Source: Paraburkholderia ultramafica (lineage in GTDB: Bacteria; Pseudomonadota; Gammaproteobacteria; Burkholderiales; Burkholderiaceae). From it: a DNA stretch of 64,000 bases. The translations under genes and the position numbers were made by a program. Position 1 is the stretch's first letter. Every line of letters begins with the position of its first letter. The DNA lies in assembly GCF_902859915.1 (NCBI RefSeq), contig NZ_CADIKK010000019.1, positions 1-64,000 on the forward strand, in the 5' to 3' direction. The notes beneath the pieces were generated by a model. The model made no database searches, was not told the DNA's origin, and saw only the letters and a list, made by a program, of their open reading frames with translations. Shown piece after piece: positions 25,776 through 35,000 of this stretch.

Positions 25776-26300
25776 TTGACACAAGATACTGATGCTATAG
25801 CTCGACCCAAAGCCATTTCTGTCGAGAACTTATTTACGTTACTTAAAGATGTTGCCAAAGCTCCTGAGTCAATTGACAAATCGATTCGTGACGTTTTGCT
25901 AACTTCTCTCGCATCACAAGGTACGCTTGCGGCTCTCTGCATCCCGGGGGCTGAAATAGTCGGCATGTCCTTGAACACTCACAAAGCGATTGCAAACGAG
26001 GTCAAGAAACTAGAGGGTGGGTACGAGGCATTAAACGACTACCGCAAAGCTGCACTATCTAAACTCAAAGACTTGGAAAAAAAGGCGGAGCAACCAGGAC
26101 GTGGAACTATTGACTGGTATAAAAGTGAATTTGAAAAAAATAACGAGGAGTTGCGCCGCGTGGCAGACGACATAGCTGCAATGAGTCTGAAACTCGATGA
26201 GGTCCTCCTTCTGGCGCATGATATGGCACGAAAGGCCAATCAGGAACAGGATTTTTATAAGCGTCGGTCTGAGATTTTACGGAAATTCAAGCCATCATGA
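25776..26300 (+). CDS. Small coiled-coil accessory protein of the recombinase module (third of four)
   Basis: A 174-residue, highly charged protein, helical through most of its length. From about residue 75 the pattern KKLEGGYEALNDYRKAALSK, then LKDLEKKAEQ and EFEKNNEELRRVADDIAAMS, is coiled-coil-like. No enzyme motif is present. Size and location between recombinase genes resemble TnpC of Tn554 or GmtX of Gamma-Mobile-Trio islands, which help recombination but are not catalytic. It probably starts at TTG 25776, directly after the upstream stop. Its own stop overlaps the next ATG by 4 bp, so stoichiometric coupled synthesis is likely. Confidence 0.72.
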   Translation: MTQDTDAIARPKAISVENLFTLLKDVAKAPESIDKSIRDVLLTSLASQGTLAALCIPGAEIVGMSLNTHKAIANEVKKLEGGYEALNDYRKAALSKLKDLEKKAEQPGRGTIDWYKSEFEKNNEELRRVADDIAAMSLKLDEVLLLAHDMARKANQEQDFYKRRSEILRKFKPS

Positions 26301-27700
26301 GCGCATCCGAAAAATTGTACCGCATTACGACAGACGATTGCGTGCTCCCCCTTCATGTCAAACGCGACAGTGCAGCCTACTATCCAGCACACAACCTCCC
26401 GCAAGTATTATGGCCCGATGGCACAGTTTGCTGGCTGGTGAATCTTTATCTCCTGAGCGGCTACCGTAAGGGTCGTTCCCGAAAAAACAAAGGCGGAACA
26501 CTTCTCACGTGGGCAAAAAACCTAAGCCACCTCATTCGATGGTGTTATCAAAACAGAATCGATTTTATCGACCTAACGGACAGTAACTTCACGATGTTTG
26601 TGAATACGCTCAGGGTAGAAAAGCACGAAAAGAATGTTTCAAAAAAGAAGCGCGGCGAGTCACAGGTAACAACCATCTGTTCCACGGTCCTAAACTTTCT
26701 CGCATTCGTCGACGAACGCATTCCTGGTCTGAACCTGCTCGGCCCCGAAGGTAGTGTCCGGGCAGAGAAGAAGACCGTTCAGATAAGGTCAAGAAATGGC
26801 GGTAAACCAATCACGCGAACTTACTGGACCCACGAGGCGGTCAGTCCCCCGAGGGCTCCGCGACGGCGCCAGCCTATCTCCACATCTGCAGTCAATCGGC
26901 TCTTCGAAACCAACACAACGGTCCATGCGTCTTCATTTGTTACCCGTCGACGTTACATTATGCTTCGTCTCTTGGAAATCACAGGTGGACGCCGAATGGA
27001 GGTCTCGTTGGTCACGGTCGCGGACCTCGAGGAAGCACAAAAAACTGGCGAGCTTAGAATTTATAGTGCTAAGCAAGGTGATGACGAAACCTACCGCTAT
27101 GTCCCTGTAACACAAGCCGACCTAAAAGACATTCTCTCTTTCGTCAAACACTACCGCCAGCGCATCATACGCACCACAATCGGTTTGCCAAACGACCATG
27201 GTTTCCTATTCATCTCGGAAAACAGTGGCAAACATCTCGAAATTGACACGCTAGGAAGTGAACTCTCCATACTTCGCAAAGCAGCTCAAATCGATGACGA
27301 AGAGGCATGTATGCATGCTTTTCGGCATCGATTCATCACAAACATCTTCAGGGACCTAATCAGGACGCACCACTATCAAACTCCGAGCGACCTCCGTCGC
27401 GCACTGCTTTCGACCGAAACGCTAAAGATGAAGGTGATGGAGTGGACCGGCCACAAAAGTATCGAGTCCCTTGACCACTACATTCATCTCGCATTCGAGG
27501 CTGAATCAGACTTCAAGAAGACACTAAACCTTCTTCATGCGAAAAAAGTCGTGCAGTCCCTGCAACAAATACTTGTGGATTATGGCGTGCAATTTCGTGA
27601 GCCAAAACCGAAGGTCGCCTCATTCATCGCATTGGCTGAGGTTGTCGAGGCCGCAGCATCAGAACTCGATGGGTTACTGAATACATCGGAGTCCTTATAA
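26297..27700 (+). CDS. Tyrosine recombinase (fourth of four)
   Basis: A 467-residue phage-integrase-fold recombinase with all catalytic blocks: box I in LRLLEITGGRRMEVSLVTVA (about 230), box II HAFRHRFITNIF (about 338-349), box III/nucleophile in EWTGHKSIESLDHYIHLAF (about 383-401). The N-terminal core-binding SAM-like region (LLTWAKNLSHLIRWCYQNRI) is present. It has an ATGA overlap with the coiled-coil gene and is the last gene of the module; no gene follows on this strand until 39.2 kb. It probably cleaves and rejoins the island ends together with the 681-residue recombinase. Confidence 0.9.
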   Translation: MSASEKLYRITTDDCVLPLHVKRDSAAYYPAHNLPQVLWPDGTVCWLVNLYLLSGYRKGRSRKNKGGTLLTWAKNLSHLIRWCYQNRIDFIDLTDSNFTMFVNTLRVEKHEKNVSKKKRGESQVTTICSTVLNFLAFVDERIPGLNLLGPEGSVRAEKKTVQIRSRNGGKPITRTYWTHEAVSPPRAPRRRQPISTSAVNRLFETNTTVHASSFVTRRRYIMLRLLEITGGRRMEVSLVTVADLEEAQKTGELRIYSAKQGDDETYRYVPVTQADLKDILSFVKHYRQRIIRTTIGLPNDHGFLFISENSGKHLEIDTLGSELSILRKAAQIDDEEACMHAFRHRFITNIFRDLIRTHHYQTPSDLRRALLSTETLKMKVMEWTGHKSIESLDHYIHLAFEAESDFKKTLNLLHAKKVVQSLQQILVDYGVQFREPKPKVASFIALAEVVEAAASELDGLLNTSESL

Positions 27701-27881
27701 ATAATTTTCTGTAAGCTGAATCTCTTCCAAGTACATGCAAAATAGGACTCGACAACCTATCTTACCGCTTACCTTCCTCGATGATTTCGCGACGACGCCA
27801 TGATGCATTGCACCATAGCGTTGTTTCGGAAAAAGTCGTCAGGCGGCTGCGTCAAGGTGGTGGGCTGCTCGGCGCCGGGAT

Positions 27882-28289
27882 TTAGTCTTCGAGTTGCTCG
27901 CGCAGCGCTCCGAGGTGAGTGGACAATGCGTCTACGCGGGTTTGGTCTTGATAGACACGGCTGTATGGCGACGAGAGTTCTCCGCGTGCTTGACCAAGTT
28001 CGGCGTTTTCGCGGCTATGCCCAACCATGATGTAGGGTGCCAGTTCGGTCGCATCAAAGATTTCTCGCCGTTTCCCGCGCTCCCTACCACTTCTGCCCGA
28101 ATCAGCCAGATAGCGCAGCGTCGTCTTGGTTTCAGAATGACCGAGCCGCTCCGCGATTAGCTTGTTCACCAATGGTAAAGCCTCGCCGACACGCCATCCT
28201 GTCCGCAGACACATTTCGACGGCGAGCGCAGCTTGAAAGCGCCTAACCTGACTCCTCGTCAATGTATCAGTCTCTCCACCCGTCATCAC
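27882..28289 (-). pseudogene. Probable tyrosine-recombinase remnant
   Basis: A 135-codon frame. LAVEMCLRTGWRVGEALPL resembles the box I arginine helix of tyrosine recombinases. Directly after it NKLIAERLGHSETKTTLRYL resembles the final GH...Y block, with the ~150 residues normally between them missing. The C-terminal part (ATELAPYIMVGHSRENAELG...) is unrecognised. The simplest reading is an integrase with an internal deletion, left by an older insertion next to the module. It could also be an unrelated small protein. Confidence 0.35.
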
Positions 28290-28538
28290 TATCTCCTGTC
28301 CATAAGCGTGAAAAGGAAAGCTGCGTCACTTGAACGCCGCTGAAACCAGCATAGGAGATAACGCGCTGATTCGCACGCACAATAGTTGACAGGCTGCGAC
28401 CGGCCAACTGTAGCGGAAAAAGAGCGACCAGAGAGACGGGATGCGGACATAGGTCGCCCACGACCTCCCCGCAATCGTCGTGCCCTATTTTGTGAAATAG
28501 TTTTCCTACCCAGTGAGACGCGCAGCGACGAAGCAAAC

Positions 28539-28718
28539 CTAACCGAACACGTTTCCGCGAAACATATCTACTCGTCGCGACTCAGCCAATGGCAACAGCT
28601 GCACTTCTTCGACCGCAAACGCCGGCATCAGGTCGACGTCGTTGATTATTCGGCTATCGATATACCAGTCTGCCCGGTGATGTTTGAGCTTCTTCTCAAT
28701 CTCGAAGCAATTCGCCAT
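28539..28718 (-). CDS. Possible small ORF of unknown function (59 residues)
   Basis: ATG 28718 opens a 59-codon frame, MANCFEIEKKLKHHRADWYI and on to SRRVDMFRGNVFG. The composition (balanced charged and hydrophobic residues, no low complexity) looks protein-like. A weak AGGACC lies about 15 bases upstream. There is no recognisable domain. It sits among gene remnants, so it may be a leftover rather than a working gene. The surrounding 28290-28538 shows nothing convincing. Confidence 0.3.
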   Translation of the reverse strand: MANCFEIEKKLKHHRADWYIDSRIINDVDLMPAFAVEEVQLLPLAESRRVDMFRGNVFG

Positions 28719-28748
28719 TGCCCAACTTGAGGTCCTGAGAACAACGGC

Positions 28749-29333
28749 TCACGCGTGGCCCCCCATTTCGCCGTCAACCGCTGTTTTTCGCAGTTCCTCC
28801 TGAGGAAACTTAAGGCCCTTAGCGCAAATGGCGTACAGGCCGCCCGCGCACTCCCGCTCCAACCATTGCTTGCATTCATCTAGTTCGGCGAGTACCCGTC
28901 TGCGTGTGACCGCAGGCCTCGATTGATAGGTAAGCATCAGAACGGGGTCATTCCAGACATAGCAGTTGCTATGGTGTCCATGCCGTGGTTCATCATCCAA
29001 ACTGTCCGTTCCTGCAAACGTCTCATAGTCGAGCTTTGCCGCAAGCCGCCTGCCGTCGAGTTCCTATAAGGTTGAACGTAGTAACGATGCACGGTAGCCA
29101 CTCTTCCGTATCCATCACCATCCTCGTCAGGACAAGAGATTTGTGTATTGAATGTCGGCCGCATCGAGCACCAACAGAAATTCAACTGGCACTTGAGCGA
29201 AGTTGACCGCACCGCTCGCACCTGCACTCTCCGGCGGTTCAGCGAAGACATGCGCGCCCTGCTCGCGACGCCAGGCTACGAAAAGAGCACGAAACTCGCG
29301 AGCTTGTGCCGCAGATATTGCGATTGTGGTCAT
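28749..29333 (-). pseudogene. Hypothetical gene broken by two frameshifts
   Basis: Three successive minus-strand frames join into one sensible protein of about 190 residues: MTTIAISAAQAREFRALFVA to DAADIQYTNLLS (29333-29130); then PDEDGDGYGRVATVHRYYVQ (about 29128-29070); then ELDGRRLAAKLDYETFAGTD through NDPVLMLTYQSRP to the end at 28749. One-base shifts near 29128 and 29068 separate them. Each segment has good protein character only in its own stretch. No family recognised. It may be a decayed accessory gene. Confidence 0.5.
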
Positions 29334-29761
29334 CGCGTATTCCCAGTCAAACTTAGGATTGAACCATAGTGGCTCTATGCATCATCTGTTCGTCGTGAAC
29401 GCCGACAAAAATAGTCCAACCGGAAAGGTCTCGATACCGACGGTGACGAAGCCGACACTGCAAGGCTGCAAGAGCGGCGTGCTAAAGGCGCTGGTCACGT
29501 ACGAGCACAATCAGGGCCTATGCGCGTGACTTCGTGCTGAACCGCTCTGTATCCGAGCCTGTGCACCAATGCCGAGGGCAGATTGACCTGTCAGAACGAA
29601 AGAGCGAACACGCTCCAGCAAATCTTGAGGCACAGTGAGAGCAACATCCAGTCGACCGCTAGGACGGATGCCAAGATAGTGCCGGCCAATGCTATCTACG
29701 CTCGTCGGCCGAACGCCTACGGCATTGCCCCAGAAAGCGGTTGAACGGTATCTGCAAAAGA
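29334..29761. other. Intergenic remnant zone
   Basis: No intact gene. On the minus strand, about 29757-29511, a start-less frame reads GVRPTSVDSIGRHYLGIRPS, then RLDVALTVPQDLLERVRSFV and LTGQSALGIGAQARIQS before a stop at 29511. This has protein-like composition and is probably the tail of another lost gene. No family can be named. Confidence 0.3.
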
Positions 29762-29965
29762 TTATCGCCCTCGCTTCTTCGCTACCGCAGCTCGAATGTC
29801 TTTCTCGCTGACAGCACCAGTTTTATCGCGCATAGTCTTCAGAGTCGTATTTGGCCCAAAGCCCTCTATGGGCTTTGGCAGATTCTTGTTCATCGTATTG
29901 CCGTGCTTCTGGTCAATCTTTCCGTCCTTGTCGCGATGGCGACCATCGAGTCCTGGCTGCTTCAT
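29762..29965 (-). CDS. Small conserved-looking basic protein (67 residues)
   Basis: The frame starts MKQPGLDGRHRDKDGKIDQK (ATG 29965, with GGAGAG seven bases upstream), runs through HGNTMNKNLPKPIEGFGPNT and ends with IRAAVAKKRGR. I recall the MKQPGLDGRHRDKDG opening from short hypothetical proteins of proteobacterial accessory regions. It is very hydrophilic and basic with no enzyme motif; nucleic acid or protein binding is possible but not shown. An upstream in-frame start at 30058 lacks this character. It stands alone between remnants and the DUF4236 gene. Confidence 0.6.
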   Translation of the reverse strand: MKQPGLDGRHRDKDGKIDQKHGNTMNKNLPKPIEGFGPNTTLKTMRDKTGAVSEKDIRAAVAKKRGR

Positions 29966-30239
29966 GTTTGCTCTCCAGTTGATTCTGACATGGGAACTGC
30001 AGAACGCCCCCATTTCTCCCAGCAAATGCTCAGGCAGCGAGGCAGGTGCAGGCGGCACAAAACGCTTTCTAGACTGTCAACACGATGAGGCGACCTACCC
30101 TTTCGAACCGACCTAGAAGCATCGGTTTTCCACAATCGACCGCTAGAACAAACTCGTTTCCGCCTGGAACAGCCCCTAGCAATCGACGCATGCCTACGAA
30201 TACTCGTTTGGCGAAACGTCCTGACTTTGTCGAACTCCT

Positions 30240-31964
30240 TTACTGTTGAGCAACTTTACCGGTCGCAGCTATCGCTGCAATCGCAACATTCTGGTCGGCA
30301 TACCACCGGATAAGGCATTCGCGCTCATGGCATTGCTGTTCGCGGTAATTCCATTGAGCCCGGGTCCGCTCTTTGAATGCTACTGGGTCATCTGCAACGG
30401 CCTTGGCCTTGGCGTAGATTGCAGCCAACTGAACGTCATCTGAGGCCAGCTCAGCGTCGCTACAAATGATGTGCTCCGCGTCGGAATGAGCCTTCGAACA
30501 ATCAAAGCTGGTCTGCTGGAATGAAGCCGTTTGAGCCGAAGGCGCGGCGTCTGTACGTGCAGCCTCCTGCGCCCAGCTTGATAGTGGTGTCGCACCGACG
30601 GGCAAGTCAGGCCACTGGAATACCTTTATCGAGGCGTTACCCGAAGGGTTTGAGGTTTGCTTGACGAGCATCACGCCTTTGCCGGATGTTGCATTGACAG
30701 CAAACGCGGCTTGCTCCGTACTGCACTCATGTTCTTTGCACCCTTGCGCGACCAGATAACCGTCTTGCATCTGAATCCCGGAAGAGTTGACCACAGCAAG
30801 CCGCTCCGAGATTTTTTTCCAGTCCGCTCGCGAGACGCCGTTGAAAGCAGAACGGAATCGTTTGTCATTCACGACATCAGATGGGTACTTACCCACTAGC
30901 CAGCTAAAGTCCGGAACCGGATGAACTGTATTCAGTGTCGGGGCAGTAGCCGCAGCCGGCACAACGCCATTCGAACCGACTGCCGTTGTGTCGGATTGAA
31001 GCGTCGCCTGTTCGCCATTGCCATTCGACGCGACGTGGTGAGGATAGGCGATGATGGTGTAGATGACCGCCGCCGCAGTGACCGTTGCGGATGCCGCCGC
31101 CTTGAGGGCAACATAGTCATTACTCGAACGGATGGCTGGTCGCGGCGTTACCTCCACAGTTAGTTTGGACTGAAACCACTCGTTCGCCTCCTTGATGGCT
31201 TGGGAGAAAACGGCCTTCTTACGCATGAAACTGAAGGTCTTGTATCCACCGTAGGCGAGCGCGAATCCAGTTAAAGCCAGCCCCACGGGCACGCTAAGCA
31301 CAGCCATGAGGAAACAACCCAACAACGCGACAAACAGAGGACCAACAAATCCAGGAACACTCGGCCAAGCCCGCACCCTGGCCATCAGAGCGCTCGCGGC
31401 TGTCTGCAGTTCACCGCGAGGTCCTTGCGCCGCAGCACACTTGTGCTCCATCTCGTAGACCGCCAGCATCGCCTTTTCTTTTTCTGCGAGCGAGACCGTA
31501 CCGATGTCTACGGCTAACTTGATAGCTTTCGTTGTGAGCGCGAGGTCGTGCGCGAGCGTATTGAGGAACGGTTGATGCGCTTCGAGCGTGACCGCATCGC
31601 TGATGTCATCATCTTCGACATAAACACCATGGGAGATGAAATACTGTCGCAGCGCATTCGTCGTGCGCGACTGCACTTTGTAGACGAAGTCCTGCGTGGC
31701 TTGCTCTCTTTTGGATAGGTTCTCAGTATTCATATATCCCGTACCGGTGCTCGCAGACGTGCCGTGACTGTCCCGACTGCTCGATTTCCTGCCCTTCAAA
31801 CTTGTCGTATATCTAATTCCAGTTCCCGGAATACTGGTGGTGATACGGCCTCGGGTGTTGTAGGTGAAGCCCTTTCCACCCAAAGACGTGCTGATTCCGC
31901 TCTTGCTGAAATTTATGCGGATACCGGGCGCAATTTTTATGCTTTTCCTGAAGCCCCAACCCAT
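30240..31964 (-). CDS. DUF4236 protein with membrane helices and C-terminal LprI-like domain
   Basis: A 574-residue protein of three parts. Residues 1-55 are a DUF4236 domain (MGWGFRKSIKIAPGIRINFS, SLGGKGFTYNTRG, SIPGTGIRY). The middle has hydrophobic segments (GPLFVALLGCFLMAVLSVPV, GLALTGFALAYGGYKTFSF, and AAVIYTIIAY near 300), so it is membrane-bound. The C-terminal ~90 residues (FDCSKAHSDAEHIICSDAEL, RAQWNYREQQCHERECLIRW) match the Cys-rich lysozyme-inhibitor LprI-type domain. The role is unknown; DUF4236 proteins are frequent near mobile and defence loci. The gene is alone, 115 bp downstream of the giant helicase gene on the same strand, and could be cotranscribed with it. Confidence 0.72.
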   Translation of the reverse strand: MGWGFRKSIKIAPGIRINFSKSGISTSLGGKGFTYNTRGRITTSIPGTGIRYTTSLKGRKSSSRDSHGTSASTGTGYMNTENLSKREQATQDFVYKVQSRTTNALRQYFISHGVYVEDDDISDAVTLEAHQPFLNTLAHDLALTTKAIKLAVDIGTVSLAEKEKAMLAVYEMEHKCAAAQGPRGELQTAASALMARVRAWPSVPGFVGPLFVALLGCFLMAVLSVPVGLALTGFALAYGGYKTFSFMRKKAVFSQAIKEANEWFQSKLTVEVTPRPAIRSSNDYVALKAAASATVTAAAVIYTIIAYPHHVASNGNGEQATLQSDTTAVGSNGVVPAAATAPTLNTVHPVPDFSWLVGKYPSDVVNDKRFRSAFNGVSRADWKKISERLAVVNSSGIQMQDGYLVAQGCKEHECSTEQAAFAVNATSGKGVMLVKQTSNPSGNASIKVFQWPDLPVGATPLSSWAQEAARTDAAPSAQTASFQQTSFDCSKAHSDAEHIICSDAELASDDVQLAAIYAKAKAVADDPVAFKERTRAQWNYREQQCHERECLIRWYADQNVAIAAIAATGKVAQQ

Positions 31965-32079
31965 GTTGCCCCCGCTACCTTGTCCAGCGAACTAACGTCG
32001 CGTGTACGGCAAGGAAAAATGCCGCCGGTTGTGCCGACGGCCGGACACCTACCGTGCCGCCCGCCTTGCTGTTTCAGGC

Positions 32080-35000
32080 TTAAGCGTCACCGGCCCGAGA
32101 ACTGGCCTTCGTCGCATCCGACCAAGCCATTTCCAGACGCGTTCTGCTACCTGCGTTGAGTTTGCGAAGACCAACTTCACGTGCCATCGCCGGCACGCCA
32201 GACTCTTCATCGTGCCCCGCCCGCATCATGTCGAACGCGAGCGCCCGAAGCTCAGCAAGTGAGATTTCATCGACTGACCGCGCTGTGCCATCAACAGGCC
32301 ATCGGAAATGAATCTGCATATCGCCAGATTCACCTTTAGCACGGAAAAACGTACCCACATCTTCGGAGTCGCCGCTGTAGTGCTGCGACGCCAACCGTAC
32401 GACCCTGTCCTGGATTTTTGCGCCGGTGCGAACCCAGCCATGCGCCCGCGCTATACGCCGCGCTAAGACTTCGTCCCGAACCGGTCCTTCCACGCGTACG
32501 ACGTGTTCAATCAGTCGGAGAAGCGTCGGGTTGTAGACGACGTCGAAGAATGCGTTGGCGTCGACAGCGTATCCCTCCAGCGTCAAATCGACCTCCATGA
32601 AACAACTCTCTGCTGAGTCACCAGAATGGGCAGCAGCGGCGTTCCGTGCATAAGTAACGGGAAGTGCTGCAGCATCTGCTGCGACATCGATGCCTCGCGA
32701 GGGCTGGGTCGCCGGGTGCGAGGACTGACCTGCCTGCTCATCCGGCATTGCCATAACGTCCGCGATGACCTGCTCTGCTAGGACTGTCGCTTCCTTCTCG
32801 GTCTGCACTCGCTTTGCCCGCTGTTCGGCAAGCAATTCCTCGAGCTGACGATGAATTTTCTCGACGGTTCCCTGCATGTCTATCCACCAATCGGTTGACC
32901 AGATGCGCAGGATGTCCCAACCGAGACCACGCAAGACCTGCTCTCGCAATTTGTCGCGGTCACGGGCTGTTGCTGAGCGATGATAGGTCGCACCGTCACA
33001 TTCAACACCGGCAAGGTATCGTCCCGGTGCGTCCGGGTCGACTACACCCAGGTCAATGCGGAACGCCGAGACGCCGACCTGCGGGTGCAGAGTCCAGCCC
33101 CTCTCGGTAAGCGCGTTCGACACCGCTTTTTCAAACGGGCTGTCGAAGTCACCGAGGCTACCTGCGACAGCCTCACCAAGAGCACGGGCACCACGGTCCG
33201 CGAACTCCAGGAAGTGCTTCAAGTCACGTACTCCGAGGGCCTGAGTTCTCGCCAAATCCATCTGCTCCGGGCGGAAACTACCGAAGACCCGGAGCTCCTG
33301 CCTTGCACGCGTGATGGCAACGTTCAACCGGCGCTCCCCTCCCTGCTGATTCATGGGGCCGAAATTCATCGGCATGTTGCCGTCAACCCCCGGGCCGTAA
33401 GTCGTCGAAAAATACATGATGTCCCGCTCATCACCCTGCACGCTCTCCAGGTTTTTCACAAACACGGGTTCGAGCTGCGTTTCCAGGAAGAAGTGCTCAA
33501 TAGATGGGTCTTTACGACGTTCTTCGTCGAGCAAGTCTTCAATGAGAGATTGCTGTTCAGAGTTGAACGTCACCACGCCGATGGTCAACCCACTGTCGCG
33601 GAAGCCGGGGGTTTTCATTTTGCCGACCACGTCGGCTACCAGCGCTTTCGCTTCTGGCTTATTTGTTCGCGCCCCGCCGCGCTCGTATTGGCCATTCGCA
33701 ACGTGATTGAAGCTGACGGCACGGTCGTTCGTGACCGGACTTGGGAACGTCACCAGGTCGCCGTCGTAGTAACGATGATTCGAGAACGCAATCAGGCTTT
33801 CGTGGCGGCTGCGATAGTGCCACGACAGCTTCATCGTCGGCAGGTTGGCGCCGATACATTCCTCGAGAATGCTTTCGAGCTCAGTCTCAACATCCGTGTC
33901 ATCAGTATCCGATTCCGCGCGGTCAAAGAAACTTGTCGGCGGCAACTGTTTCGGGTCGCCTACCATGATGACCTGCTTCGCCCGCGCCATTGCGCCTATA
34001 GCGTCCCACACTGGAATCTGTGACGCCTCATCGAAGATGACGACATCAAAGTTCGCCGTCTCGGCCGGCAGATATTGTGCAATCGACAGTGGGCTCATCA
34101 GAAGGCACGGCGTCAGGCGCATCACGGCGCTCGACGCTTGAGTCATCAACTCCCGAAGAGGCAGATGGCGAGTCTTCTTTTGCATCTCGTATCGCAACAG
34201 GCCCCATTCAGAGCCTCGTGAGACACGGTCGGGTGAGGGATGCCCGGCCGACAGCTGCGCGCGCACCCACGCCTGCGTTAGGCCGATGAACCGTTCATCA
34301 AGCTCCCGGAAATCCCGAATGCGTTTCTCGTGCTCTGCGGAAACAAAGGTGCGCAACACGTCGTCGACATCGACGACCGCGTTCAACCACCACCGACAGT
34401 AATCGGTCTCGAACGCTTCCTTCACGCGTCCGAGCTGGATTGCGCCATGTTCGACACCGGCAACGACGGGAGCGAGCCCCAGTGCCAGAGCTGCCGCGCG
34501 GGTCTTGCGCCACGCACACCATGCGTTCAACCGATTCGAACTGGCCAGGACGTCGCTTGCACGTGAGGCCAGTGCCGCGGGAAGAAGTGCACCTAGCGTC
34601 GCGGTGTCAGAACTGGGCAAGCCGCTCGCGACCGTAAATTGCGTCACTGCCTGATTAAACGTCTGCAGTGTCTCGGCATACATACGCCCGGCACCCGCAA
34701 TCGCTCCCGTCGGCTCAAGCAGAACATTGCTGTCGCCCAGCAGTAGGGCAATCGGGTTCTTTACTGCCGCCAGCGCTTCAGGCGAATTTGCCATCAATGC
34801 GAGCGCGCCCGATAGTGCCTCGAAGAAACCGAGAGTTGGTTCGATTCCCTCCAGTTTTGTCTGCAAACCGTTCCAGAGTCCGCCGGTCTTCGCGGAAAGG
34901 TCGTCGAACTCCGTGAGACGACCAGCGAGGGCAACCAGTTCGCGCATCTTCTTGAGGTCGGCCGACGCGACGGCACCCGCGCTGCCGCGCTCGATGACGC

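Noticed and set aside
21355..27700. RIT (recombinase in trio) element
   Set aside because: RIT proteins are each about 300-420 residues and consist of three recombinases; here there are four genes of 793, 681, 174 and 467 residues, one of them non-catalytic.
32980..34023. 347-codon plus-strand frame
   Set aside because: Antisense of the giant helicase, which has complete domain motifs in the other strand.
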